Below, in pieces: positions 33,077 to 43,303 of a DNA stretch of 64,000 bases. The stretch comes from Labyrinthula sp. Ha. Lineage: Eukaryota > Sar > Bigyra > Labyrinthulida > Labyrinthulaceae. The notes under the pieces are model-generated. The model saw only the letters and a list, made by a program, of their open reading frames with translations. It was not told the DNA's origin and ran no database searches. Position 1 is the stretch's first letter. Every line of letters starts with the position of its first letter. Where the stretch lies: positions 2,046,001 to 2,110,000 of the forward strand of contig JAALGZ010000003.1 in NCBI GenBank assembly GCA_015227615.1. Reading direction: 5' to 3'. The position numbers and the translations under genes are program-made.

Positions 33077-33122
33077 GTTAATTTCTTTAAAATTTATTTT
33101 GGGCAATTTACTTATTGAAATT
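33077..33122. promoter_or_regulatory. 46-bp divergent region between two start codons
   Basis: Only 46 bp lie between the ATG of the CFAP107-like gene (minus) and the ATG of POLD3 (plus). It is almost entirely A/T (TTAATTTCTTTAAAATTTAT and similar). Transcription start sites of at least one gene may lie inside the other's coding sequence, or leaders are extremely short. Confidence 0.4.
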
Positions 33123-34172
33123 ATGACGGTTAAAAAACTAAGAGCTCAACTAGAACAGGAAAGGTGGATATCCTTTGAATCGTACTCTACTGGGGATGTT
33201 GTTAACTTCGATATCCAAAAATCACTTGTATTAAATATATTTAATGACACAGAGTACTCTGGAAAAGAAAATTTGCGTTTGGTATTTTTTAAGGTGCGAA
33301 AGAAAGAAATAGTTGATTCTGACGGTTATTCCAAGACTGCTGATAATGAAGTTTTTTTTGTCATAGAAAGGTTTAATGAATATAAAGAGTGTGATGAACA
33401 CGTACTTAAAGATGTTGTTGCACTCTTTTTTGAGGAAGTGGGACAATCTTTGAATGAAGTATTAACAAAGTTGTCCTTGAAGAGATTTGAGCAATGGAAA
33501 GGTTCAAGGCGTAGAAGAGAATTGACTCAAAAAACGTCTACGAATGATTCGACTACTAACTCAGCACTGAAAGGTGGATCTACTCCTCCAGTGGGTAACG
33601 CAAAGAGAATCTCAGCACCAAAGCCGAAGCATTTCGTTGAACCACCAAAAAAAAAGGCAATGAAGCAGAGAAGTGCTGAAGAGAACCTTGTGGCGGAAGA
33701 TGGAAGCTGCAAAGGTTTTGTCAAAAACAAAAGAGAAGATGTAATTGATTCTGACTCTGATGAGGAGGTTTCCGTAATGAAAACTAAGGTAAAAACAGAG
33801 GAAGAGCTTAAAGAGGAACGCGAAAAGAGAAAGCGAAGAAAGGAGGAGATTAAGAAATTGGAGAGTGAAGAGAAGAAGCGACAGTTTGCAGAAAAATTTA
33901 ACTTTGACACTAACCCTCAAATATCCCCTGCTAACAGCACAAAACGGGATGCATTTAAAGTGGTAAAGAAAAAAGTTAGAAAAACGTTCAAAGATAGTGA
34001 TGGGTTTCTTGTTACTAGAGAAGTAGTTGAAGAAGAAAGGATTCCCATCGAGAAAAAGATTGTGACCAAAGAGCCAACAGTGAAGAAAAAAGCAACCAAG
34101 AAAAAGCAAAATAACCAGCCAAAAAAAAAGCTAAAAGCTTCAAAAATCTCTTCATTTTTTACTAAGAAGTAA
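33123..34172 (+). CDS. POLD3: DNA polymerase delta subunit 3 (Cdc27/POLD3-like)
   Basis: This would be the accessory subunit of replicative polymerase delta that contacts PCNA. The 349-residue protein has an N-terminal globular part (residues 1 to about 120: ERWISFESYSTGDVVNFDIQ, then LRLVFFKVRKKEI) plausibly equivalent to the winged-helix region. A long, Lys/Glu-rich disordered middle follows. Near residue 290 is VRKTFKDSDGFLVTREVVEE, matching KTFVDGEGCIVTEKVYESE of animal POLD3. The end is ASKISSFFTKK, a PCNA-interacting (PIP) box at the extreme C-terminus as in the family, but without the usual Gln at its first position. The call rests mainly on these two C-terminal features. Only 24 bp separate its stop from the next gene on the same strand. 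Confidence 0.78.
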   Translation: MTVKKLRAQLEQERWISFESYSTGDVVNFDIQKSLVLNIFNDTEYSGKENLRLVFFKVRKKEIVDSDGYSKTADNEVFFVIERFNEYKECDEHVLKDVVALFFEEVGQSLNEVLTKLSLKRFEQWKGSRRRRELTQKTSTNDSTTNSALKGGSTPPVGNAKRISAPKPKHFVEPPKKKAMKQRSAEENLVAEDGSCKGFVKNKREDVIDSDSDEEVSVMKTKVKTEEELKEEREKRKRRKEEIKKLESEEKKRQFAEKFNFDTNPQISPANSTKRDAFKVVKKKVRKTFKDSDGFLVTREVVEEERIPIEKKIVTKEPTVKKKATKKKQNNQPKKKLKASKISSFFTKK

Positions 34173-34196
34173 TTACTAAGTTTTAGTGCGTTGAAA

Positions 34197-34415
34197 ATGG
34201 GTAAAGCGAAGTATAAGTCAAAAGAAGCAAGGAAGAATATAAAAAGGAAAGCTGAACGTGAGAGACGTCAGAAGTTATCCCAGGCTTATGATCGACTGAG
34301 AGAAATTGTTAAAGAGCTGCTTTCCTTTGAACATCCGGAAAATGAAATAAAGAATTTGACAAATAATAAGTTACTCGAGATATCTCTGCGGTACATCGAA
34401 GCAAAGGAAAAATAA
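34197..34415 (+). CDS. Minimal bHLH transcription factor
   Basis: This tiny protein of 72 residues is little more than a basic helix-loop-helix domain. A basic region KRKAERERRQKL has the ERxRR signature that reads E-box DNA. Helix 1 is SQAYDRLREIVKELL, the loop FEHPENEIKNL, and helix 2 NNKLLEISLRYIEAKEK, matching the family pattern (LRxxVP..K.xxLxxAxxYIxxL). A Lys-rich head (MGKAKYKSKEARKNIKRK) could serve as nuclear signal. ATG 34197 is 24 bp after the POLD3 stop, so it may be transcribed from a promoter inside POLD3 or share its transcript. Its stop is 9 bp from that of the convergent NSRP1 gene. It would act as a dimer; with no activation domain it may depend on partners. Confidence 0.7.
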   Translation: MGKAKYKSKEARKNIKRKAERERRQKLSQAYDRLREIVKELLSFEHPENEIKNLTNNKLLEISLRYIEAKEK

Positions 34416-34424
34416 ATAGATTTC

Positions 34425-35219
34425 TTACTTGTTTTTCCTTGCAAGGGCTCGAAGTCTCGCTTTAGCAATTACATCAGAAGATATCTTGCGAACTGAAAGC
34501 GTTTTCACCTTTTGTTTGGAAATGATTTTGTCTAATTTGTCACTGACAATCCTCTCTTTAATAGCTTCTTGCTGGTTTACCTTTATCCGGTTTTCACTCT
34601 CTTCTAGCATTTTCTTTTCCTCCTTCAATACATGTTTGTCTTCCTTAAACTTCTCTTTAACTTGTTCCTTTTCATCTCTTGAAAGTTTGTTTAACATTCT
34701 TGAGTAAAAATTCCCCAAGTTCCCGATCTTTTTTACGTCATTATCATTTTCTTGTTCTAACTTTCTTTGTTCCTCTTTTTCCCAACCTTGTCTTTCCTTC
34801 AGTCTCTTCTTGTAAGCAGAAGTTACGAATACTTCTGTCACTTTTCCCTTAGTCTTCTCTTCAAGCAATTGCTCTGCATGTGCCATGCGATCTTTGGCTC
34901 TTTCGTACAAAAACTTTCTATCTTCAGCATTCTTTTTTAACTGTTTTATATATTTACTTTCTTTCTCTTCTTTTTCGGGTTCTTCCTTTTTGATTTTTTC
35001 GTGGATCTTATCATATTCAAAAACTGTTGGATCCATCGACAATGCAACATTTTGCTCTGCTTTGGCCTTTTTCTCGGCCTTTTTTTGCAAAGCTTTTATA
35101 CGAAGCTCGGTTGCCTTTTTTTCACTAACAACTTTCCCTTCTTCATTCGTATCCGAAAACAATGTGTTTTTTACAAGCTTTCTCTTTTTCTTCTTCATCT
35201 CTTCTTGGTAATGCACCAT
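34425..35219 (-). CDS. NSRP1: Nuclear speckle splicing regulatory protein 1 (NSRP1/CCDC55) homolog
   Basis: 264 residues, highly charged. The conserved DUF2040 block is plain: ALSMDPTVFEYDKIHEKIKK (family ALSEDPxVFxYDEVYDEM), then KYIKQLKKNAEDRKFLYERA, then EVFVTSAYKKRLKER and EKEEQRKLEQENDNDV. NSRP1 is a nuclear RNA-binding protein that influences alternative splice-site choice in animals. A basic N-terminus (KKKKRKLVKN) is a likely nuclear localisation signal. The C-terminal half is Lys/Glu coiled coil and lacks the long RS-like tail of animal proteins. A start at an internal ATG eight codons in cannot be excluded. Confidence 0.85.
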   Translation of the reverse strand: MVHYQEEMKKKKRKLVKNTLFSDTNEEGKVVSEKKATELRIKALQKKAEKKAKAEQNVALSMDPTVFEYDKIHEKIKKEEPEKEEKESKYIKQLKKNAEDRKFLYERAKDRMAHAEQLLEEKTKGKVTEVFVTSAYKKRLKERQGWEKEEQRKLEQENDNDVKKIGNLGNFYSRMLNKLSRDEKEQVKEKFKEDKHVLKEEKKMLEESENRIKVNQQEAIKERIVSDKLDKIISKQKVKTLSVRKISSDVIAKARLRALARKNK

Positions 35220-35350
35220 TGTGTTGTAGATATTTCGTAATGCAGTCGTTTAGCTAAAGCGGAAAACTAAACACTATATAAATCGAGAACTTAACTTCTT
35301 ACTAAGACAACTAGCATTAATATACTAAATATAACAGACAATAGTCTAAA

Positions 35351-36448
35351 CTAATAAAATTGAAGTGAAACTATGGGATAAATTATGCTTGTTAGGATCG
35401 GTCCTGTATATTGAAAAGAAACTTCAATTTGGGGAACGAACAACAGAATGATGAACGTTGTAGCAGCGGAAATAGTCCACACTGTCAGGATTTTGGTTGT
35501 AAGAAGAGTTTTTTCTATCAGGGTACGAATCTTATAATTCTTTGAGTCAGCATCAACTTCAAGATCCTGATCCAACTCAATTCTCATCGAACCCTGATTC
35601 TCCATATCCCTCGAGTCAGAAAGTACTTTTAAATCTGCAACAAGTGGGGGAAACAAAACTCTAGTAATAAACAAAAGATAAAGACAAAAAGTTGCTCCTA
35701 AAATGTGTTGTAATTTTTGAAATATTGCAATCAAATTTAAATCGCTTTCAGTAAAAGAATCTCTGGAACATAAGATTTGTATAAAAATAGGGGGTGCAAA
35801 ATAAGAACCTGCATAAACAAAGAGATCTAAAATAATAGAAATTCGTATTTGATAGAAAAAAATATTTTCCAAGTCAAATCCATAAAAAGTTACTTTTAAT
35901 CCGTACAAAAGTTTTGCTTTTGATAAGTGATATTTTGTAAATTGATAAAAGTAAAAATAAAAGGTTGCATTTAAACCAGCAACAAAAAATCCAACTGAAA
36001 GCGAACTTGGAAAATGAAATGGATATTCTGCATCATCAATAAAAACAACTCTTAAAAAAGCGTGTACTGCAAACGCTGATAAAGAAAAAGTTCTTACGTA
36101 ATGAACGACTTTAAATCGCTTTCTTTTTTCACTGTAAAAACTAAAAACTATGCATGGAATTATCACAAACAAAGCTAAAACGAAGATCCCAAATATTAAA
36201 GGTTTGTGTCGTGTACACGGTGCGATTTTTATTAGTTGTGCGTAAAATTTATCAAGTGTAACTTCTTCTCCGTTCGATGTTAAATTTTGCAATAGTTTTT
36301 TTGCACCAGATCCACCAGATATTGCTGGTAGGAAATCAAGAGAGTTTACAAAGTTGTCCTTGCACACGCAAGTATTTTGTATACACGTTCCAAAGGTTCC
36401 ACAAAGATCGCTTTCTGGGAATGTTTCTCCAGTTGTGGTTAAACACAT
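35351..36448 (-). CDS. EGF-like multi-pass membrane protein, paralog 1
   Basis: 365 residues starting MCLTTTGETFPESDLCG, shared with two paralogs in this window. Residues 1 to about 35 form an EGF-like knot (C-x5-C-x3-C-x-C: CGTFGTCIQNTCVC). A 60-residue linker ends in a conserved Cys (APCTRHKP), and then about seven hydrophobic helices follow (e.g. LIFGIFVLALFVIIPCIVFSF, VGFFVAGLNATFYFYFYQF). There is no signal peptide, so the Cys-rich head would have to be translocated by the first membrane helix. It has no intron near the 3' end, unlike its paralogs: the coding end reads directly IIYPIVSLQFY. Family unrecognised; a sensor or receptor at the cell surface is a guess from architecture. It is the most diverged of the three. 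Confidence 0.8.
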   Translation of the reverse strand: MCLTTTGETFPESDLCGTFGTCIQNTCVCKDNFVNSLDFLPAISGGSGAKKLLQNLTSNGEEVTLDKFYAQLIKIAPCTRHKPLIFGIFVLALFVIIPCIVFSFYSEKRKRFKVVHYVRTFSLSAFAVHAFLRVVFIDDAEYPFHFPSSLSVGFFVAGLNATFYFYFYQFTKYHLSKAKLLYGLKVTFYGFDLENIFFYQIRISIILDLFVYAGSYFAPPIFIQILCSRDSFTESDLNLIAIFQKLQHILGATFCLYLLFITRVLFPPLVADLKVLSDSRDMENQGSMRIELDQDLEVDADSKNYKIRTLIEKTLLTTKILTVWTISAATTFIILLFVPQIEVSFQYTGPILTSIIYPIVSLQFY

Positions 36449-39400
36449 TTTTTTTTGGGAAGAACTATACGTCACCGTTTACTTCGTTGTGGCAGTATCT
36501 TTAAGGTTGTTTTTTTACCTGTTTCCAAAGCGTATTCTATTTTATAGTTGTTACCGAATTCTTATTTCTTTTTTATCCTTCTATAGTTTACACTGAATAC
36601 AGTTTCTAATTCTTTCAATCATATACTTCCGTTGGTCAACAATTCTACTGATATTTCGTGAAATACCAGCAATATTCCATTAACCATTTCACCTTATTAT
36701 TCTTACAGGGATTATAATTTATGCAATAACGTTAAGGTCGTAACAATTCGGAGAAGTTGATTTGGTATGGTTAAATCTTCCCAGACAATTCGAGAATTAT
36801 CGCATGCCCGGGAATTTCCGGGATTTTTCCGGGATTATTACAGACTAATCCAACCTTACCGGGATATTCACGTTACAATTATAGAAAATAGTAATACAAA
36901 AAGAGAAACATAGTTAACTTTCTATTATGTATCTTTCTCTACTAGTTCTTTACTTCTCTAGATATATAGGATAGTTCGTGTGCCAGTTTGGAAATATAGT
37001 CATCCTAAGAGCTCGACAGCGTGCTTGGTTTCTACTGCCTAGTTCTCGTCACAATTTTGGAGTATTTGAACATGAAACAAGAAGCAAAAGAGTTTGTGTT
37101 GCGAAAAGATAGCTTAGAACAAACCGAAAAGGTTATCCAGAAGATATAAGCTTCCGTGAGATAGGCGTGGTACTGAGTTGTACCTTCACTTAGGGGTCTG
37201 ACTAGCTCTTACCTACTACAAAACATGATTTTATTGTGAGTGTAAAGAAACAAGGTCGCAGTCAGTTGAGATTCGCCACAGTTTTAGAAGTGATTAGCAT
37301 AAATAAGCTCTAGAAGATGGTCTAGTGACTAATTCCAGAAAAACTCTTCTGCAAGAAATGAGACAGAAACATCGTTGTCTCTCTAGGGAAGACGAGAAAT
37401 GCCACTCCTACATTTCATAACCTGGATGCAACATCGTGTCATTTGCATCTAGAAAAAGCTCTACCAACGGGAAACCGAGAACTCAATATACCAAAATCCG
37501 AATAGAGTATTCTTCCTCATGAAGTAGATTCAAGCCTCTCTAAGACAAGATCTGAACAGCAGGCCCAAGAATATCACCACATAACAACCGGTTAGTTTAC
37601 AATTACCTTTGAGACTAAGAGCTCTTTAATCATATGTATATATTATTCGCTTAGAATACTTTAAAACAAGAAAATTTGGCATTGTGTTTCCACTAATGAA
37701 TTTTTTCTATCCTCATATATGCACGCTAAAGAAACTGAAATGCTACACAGTCATCAAACACAATGATAGCTAACTCATGTGTAGGACATTAAATGAAAGA
37801 CTTCAAGAAACTTAGACAGCTGCAAAGGTAATGTATGAACTCCAGCCTCCTCCTGAAGCACTACTTTTTATATTTAAGGGTTACGTTCCTTGGATTCATA
37901 GTGGCTGGATTCATGGAAGAGTTATCTCCTAATGGATACGAGCTTCCCGCAATTTCTTTGCTTTATTAGTCAGATCGTTTGGTTAACTCAGTAAAAGCAA
38001 CTTTTTGAAGAGCTATCTGATAAAAATAGTCTACAACTGGGGTGGCGTCTAATCATTTTCTATTCTTAGCATGCAATAAATACTTCTTGAAATTGCTGTT
38101 GCAGATATATTTCAATCCAGTTAATGTTGAAGCTCACCCTTTTGCCCATTCCTGTGTCCCTGGATGAGTACAGGCTCGATGCTCGTTCTTTCAACATAAG
38201 TACAGTCAGTAGCAGGAGAATACTATGTTCTATGAGTAAGAACTGGAAAATTAGATATTAACTATTAAAGTAATAGAACACAATACTAGTTTCCTATTGA
38301 ATACATAAAGCTCCTCAACAACGTTACATTTCAAGAGAGCCCCTTTTCTTTGCAAAGGGCGAGTTTCATCAGCATAGATGGTAGTTTGCCTGTGTTTGCG
38401 TTTAATAACATTAGAAACTGCTTGCAGAAGAGATACAGACAATGTGCGACATGTTACCACAGTTTTGAGGAGATTCAGAATTTAAATTTTCTGCATAATG
38501 CCATTCTAGTGATGTTGCAGAAAACTGATAAAATCCCCTCCTAAATGAATTCCTTTTTTGTGGTGCTAAGATTAAGTCTCCACTTAATCAATAAATATTT
38601 TATTTTTTTGAAGCTCAGCCTATGTTAAAAACTGAGCATTTAGTACAGTTTTCCTTAGTTGGATACTGTGGATGAGGCTATGAAAATGTTTCACCGTTAA
38701 CATTACACACCATATATATCCATCCCTTTTTCTAACACAACTATAAGATCGTAATAAGATACTACGTACAGAAATCAGAAGAAACATGAGTCGTTATATA
38801 TGTCAAAGATCAACTTATTTCTCTTTAGCTGCATGTTATTCATTGGCTATACCTTTTGAGAATAGGTAATGTTGGGTTTTGTACGTTCTTGTGAGTTAAC
38901 CTTAACATATATCCGCTTTCTTTACCGCTGATGGTAAAGAGCTCATGGATGGATCCTCTGTCATTTCCAATGCCTTGTCCTAGAAAGAATAAACAAGTTT
39001 ATCTTCTTACTACTAAGTGAAGGATCTGCCGAAACTTTGATATTTCACTCTGAAGTTCGATATAAATTATTAAGGCCCGGATTCCATTGACTGAAAATAC
39101 AACCACTAATCATGAGTATCCACTATGGTATATCATAGCAATTAAAAACCAATCTTGATATGGGAGCACTTACTTAAAGCAAGAAATTAGAGTTTTGTGT
39201 AGGATTAGCGTGCCTTGTCGCAGTGATATTGATATTTTCGCATCAAGCCAATTTTCATCAGTTTACTAAGAACGAACCAAGAATACGGGCATTGGTAAAT
39301 GAGCCGATTCCTTAAGCTTGGAACAATATATTAAGTAAATAAAATATCCCCCTCTGGGTTTGACAAACGTCGTTATCTGGAACAAAATACATAACGCGAA

Positions 39401-41615
39401 CATGTCACGTAGTATATTAAGTCATTATCATGGAGACAGAACTCCATCAGTGCGACTATACACCATTTTTGCGAATAAGGCAGAAGTAACAGCTAACAAG
39501 GGAACGGTTACATGAAAACTTATCTAGTTCATATACATTTCTGTGATAATTCATAGCTACCCATGGTCAGATAGACAAGACATTGAGCAATGATAAATGC
39601 GTCTGAGGAGGCTTGGAAGCTATATTTGGTTAGAAGAGTCAAAAACCACTTTCATGCTTTAAAATCAATAGCTGATGAGACCCACAATATATGTTGTCAC
39701 GATTGTAAAGAAAGCATTCCTAGGAAATTTTGTTTAAACTAGATGTACTGCAAGTAGCATTGTATGAATACTCAATAGAATTTAAATCTACGGGGGTCAG
39801 ACTGAGTACTACCTATGGTATTCTCCGACTTTGGTAAAGAGCTTGGATATCATACACTATGTTTTGGCACATATATTGGTTTGTTGGTTTATATTTTCAA
39901 GCTTCATGTTAAATTAAGCCATATTAAGAATAAAATGTTTAGGTTTCATTTTATATTAACTCCCTTTCATATTAAGAACTTCTTGATTGTTTCGTGTGTT
40001 AGTTAGTATTTTGAATTTATTTGAAAGTCAAAAAGCGGCTATGTTCAAATATCACAACTCTCAAATAGGAATTATTTCAAAACCAAAACCACATATGCAG
40101 CTAATATATATTTACAATATTTTTCTATTAGTCTTAGAGCGTTAATACAAAAGCAAAAAAAAGGATTTTGTTCAGTTCACCCCAAAATAGTGCAATTAGT
40201 ACTTGATACTAATCAGCTATATTTTAACTCAAGGTCCAAGAATTAAACTTTGTTTCAACATGCAATTTAAAGTAAACGTCGCACCAATATCCCATATAAG
40301 TTGACTGCATTAGGATAACCACTTTATATAGGATCAAGTCATATGCAATGATTTTGCAATACAGATCTGATCATGCTCCTATTATGACTAAGAACTAGTT
40401 AAAAAATGAAAGCAGACTATATAACTCCAAGGATTGAGGTCACCAATGCCTAATGTAAACATGTACATTTAAATTCATAGTATTTTTCTCCAGTTTTAAA
40501 ACTATATAATTAATATTAAATAGTTAGATTATTTTGAGATAGTAAGAAACCTATAAATGCTATGTTGTATTGGCTTAATTCTAGCTTATTGAAAATAACA
40601 TTAGACCATAGCCATACAGAAATTCCTTCATTGACCAACAGGAAATATGTGTCTATACCTCCGGAATAGAAGAAAAGTCTAAGGATATTTTAAATGAGAA
40701 AAAGGGGGCTAACTTATTTTCTTCCTACTATATATGTATAGCTAAATTATTCTAATATTGTAGCTCTTAGAGCTTTAGAGTACTCTTAGAACATTGCTCT
40801 ATCTTTACCATCTACAACAACTAAAACTACCATTCCACTGGTACTACTTACACGAAGTGGGAATAATAATCGTTGAGATAAAGGCTTTTTTTTATTATTT
40901 TCTTAATATTCTGTATTTAAAACAGACTCTAAGCATATGTTAAGGTTCCTTAAGTCATCTTTTCTCTTAGCAGTTTCCTTTGGATATTTATTGCAAATCT
41001 AGGATTTGGGGCTTGTGATTTCCCTTAAGCGATACATGTAATATTTTGCGCTCATTATTACGCCTAGTCCTTAAAATAAATAATAGTTATTTTAAGTTTT
41101 ATATTTTCTTTCTGGCCACCCACGTCTCATACCAGACAAAACTATTCTGTTAGACACTACATGGTCGGTTAGGTTCAATATTCTTTCAACCTTATAATAG
41201 CTACCTGAGAGCTTAACACGAATAGAGATAACTTATTCAGAAAAATACGAGGATTATGTACTACAGATTGAGATTTTATTTAAATTATAGTTGCATAGAA
41301 TATAGCATGAAAATTATGAAGGACATAATATCTTGCTTTGACACTCTCAAAGCTGTTCCTAGCATGTTTTTACAGGATTAGGCCATAGAAGCCTGCGATA
41401 AATAAATAGCTCAAGTTTTTTTCCTAATTAAACTAAACAAAAGAGTTAAACATCTGTAAGTATTGGGAACCCCTTTTCTCGAGAATAAGGGTTTTATACC
41501 ATACGCAAATCTGAGAGAGTGGGCGTTATATTTGAAAACACCGGTAAGGTATGTATGGGCCTTATGGCCAAATTTGATACTTTGACTATATTATTAGGAA
41601 ACTATTACAAACAAA
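36449..41615. other. 5.2-kb gene desert
   Basis: AT-rich, stop-dense sequence without supported genes. Near its left end (36808-36863) is a short array of CCGGGA-containing units, listed separately. Small open frames around 38250-38540 and 39815-40006 have no homology I recognise and no splice-compatible neighbours. The right end should contain the promoter of the PH-DnaJ gene. Confidence 0.45.
36808..36863. repeat. Short CCGGGA repeat cluster
   Basis: Three consecutive units start CCGGGAATTT, CCGGGATTTTT and CCGGGATTATT (36808-36839), and a fourth CCGGGATATT starts at 36859. This GC-rich motif stands out in AT-rich surroundings. Similar ACCGG/CCGGTAATTCC words occur in the foldback near 57.7 kb, so both could belong to one family of short elements. 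No function is evident. Confidence 0.4.
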
Positions 41616-43303
41616 ATGGCGGAAACAAAAGAAACAGAGAAGGCGACGTAAATATTCTTTAAAAACTCATTCTTCTTAGTTGGAACTCAATTAAAAAGCT
41701 TCTTAATGAGGCTCAAATTATTCTTCAAGAATCCAAGCAGGATTTAGAAGAATGTTTTGACTTGCAAGAGAAACAAAAAGTAATTCAACCATCCGAAGAG
41801 AACAAAGATCGGTTGAATATAGAAGAATCAACACCGAACTTCTTCTCACCTCTTTCTTCCCCATCTGAACAAATTTCAGTAAAAATAGAAAATGCAGAAG
41901 AAGTTCTTACTTCTAAACAAGAGAGGTCAATGTCTAAATTTTCAGTTTCAACCTCATCCGAAGCAGATTTTCTTTTGACTTCAGAGGAAGTATTTGGAAA
42001 ACCAAAAACAAGTTTAAGCACTTTTCTAACTTCAACTCTTTCAACAAAAAAACTTTCACCACTCGAAGCAAAACTTTTGATACAAGAACGAGCAGTACAA
42101 CGATTAGAAACACAAATGAAAAACGAAAAGAAATTAACAGAAAAAAAAATGAAAAATCATAAAAACTTTATATCAAAACGTGGATGGTTAATTAAAGTAC
42201 CTCAAGGTAAAGGTTGTTTTGTTGTTTCAAAAAGATATTTTTTCGTGCTTTCTGGTAAAATGTTGCTTTATTTCAAAAATGGACCCAGTCGAAGACCTAA
42301 AGGAACGTATGATTTAACTGGATGTAAAAAAGCGCAAGCATTTGATTCTCAAGGAACTTTTTTTCTTTCTTTGGTAATTCAATTTAGAGAACCTGATGGC
42401 ACTTACACAAAAAATATTTCACTAGTTACTCCAGATAAAGAAAAAGCAGTTGACTGGTTAAAAGCAATAAAAAATAATATTTCTGTAGCTCTAAACAAAA
42501 GTGAAAAAGATGATTCTGAAAAAGAAAATTTTGATGTGGATATGTTTGTTGGAATTGATGTTACTTTGGAAACAAAAGTGAGAAAAAATTATTATGATAT
42601 TTTAAATGTACCCCCAAGTGTTGGATTTAGTGCACTTAAAAAACAGTATAGAAAATTAGCTATGGAATTACACCCGGATAAATCAAAAGGAACTAAAGAA
42701 TATGAAAAGAAAAAAGAATCTTTTGCTGAAATTTCAAAAGCTTTTTCTGTTCTTGCAGATAAACAAAAAAGAAAAAATTATGATTTAACTCAAAATGTAA
42801 TTCTTGCACTTCGTTTAGGCGTGATTGTAAATATTTTTCACGTTGATCAAGTGCCTCATTTTTCTATTGAAGATTCTGATGATGAAAGTCAAGAAACAAA
42901 TTTGACAGAAAGTTCTAGTGCTAAGGTTGAAGATTTAGATGCTAGTATTAATTACACAGAAACAGAGGAGATTCTTTATGTAGATGAAGAATTGAAATGG
43001 TTGTTTTGGCAGAAAAAAGAACATGGAACAGTTTTAGCACCTGGGTATGGTGGAATTGAACTGAGATATGTGCAAAAAATATTCAAAGGTGAAGAATATG
43101 ACTCGAAAGAACTGAATGGTGAACTTGATGGTCAGTGTATAGTTTTGCATGGGACAAGAATTGGACAGAAAGATGTTGTCTTGAGATTAAATTCAAAAGA
43201 ACAAAGAAGAGAATTACTTGTAGGATTGAGAAATATTAGAATTGAATCTAGCATGTTGTTCAAGCAAACATTTGATAAGATGGTTGCTAAGGGACTATCA
43301 TGA
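41616..43303 (+). CDS. PH-domain and DnaJ-domain protein
   Basis: 551 residues: exon 1 41616-41647, 32-nt intron 41648-41679 (GTAAAT...TTAG), exon 2 41680-43303. A Glu/Ser-rich N-terminal part is followed by a PH domain at about 176-278 (SKRGWLIKVPQGKGCFVVSK, RYFFVLSGKMLLYF, VDWLKAIKNN, with the conserved Trp). A J domain lies at about 313-380 (NYYDILNVPPSVGFSALKKQ, LHPDKSKG with the HPD that activates Hsp70). The last 90 residues look like a second PH/GRAM-like fold (GIELRYVQKIFKG, VLRLNSKEQRRELLVGLRNI). It probably recruits Hsp70 to a phosphoinositide-bearing membrane. I infer the start ATG from the splice junction, which joins AC to T in frame. Codon use is visibly more A-rich than in the neighbours. 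Confidence 0.88.

Noticed and set aside
35219-36475. Starting EGF-TM paralog 1 at the upstream ATG (MTYSSSQKKMCLT)
   Set aside because: All three paralogs align from MCLT; the nine extra residues have no counterpart, so ATG 36448 was used.
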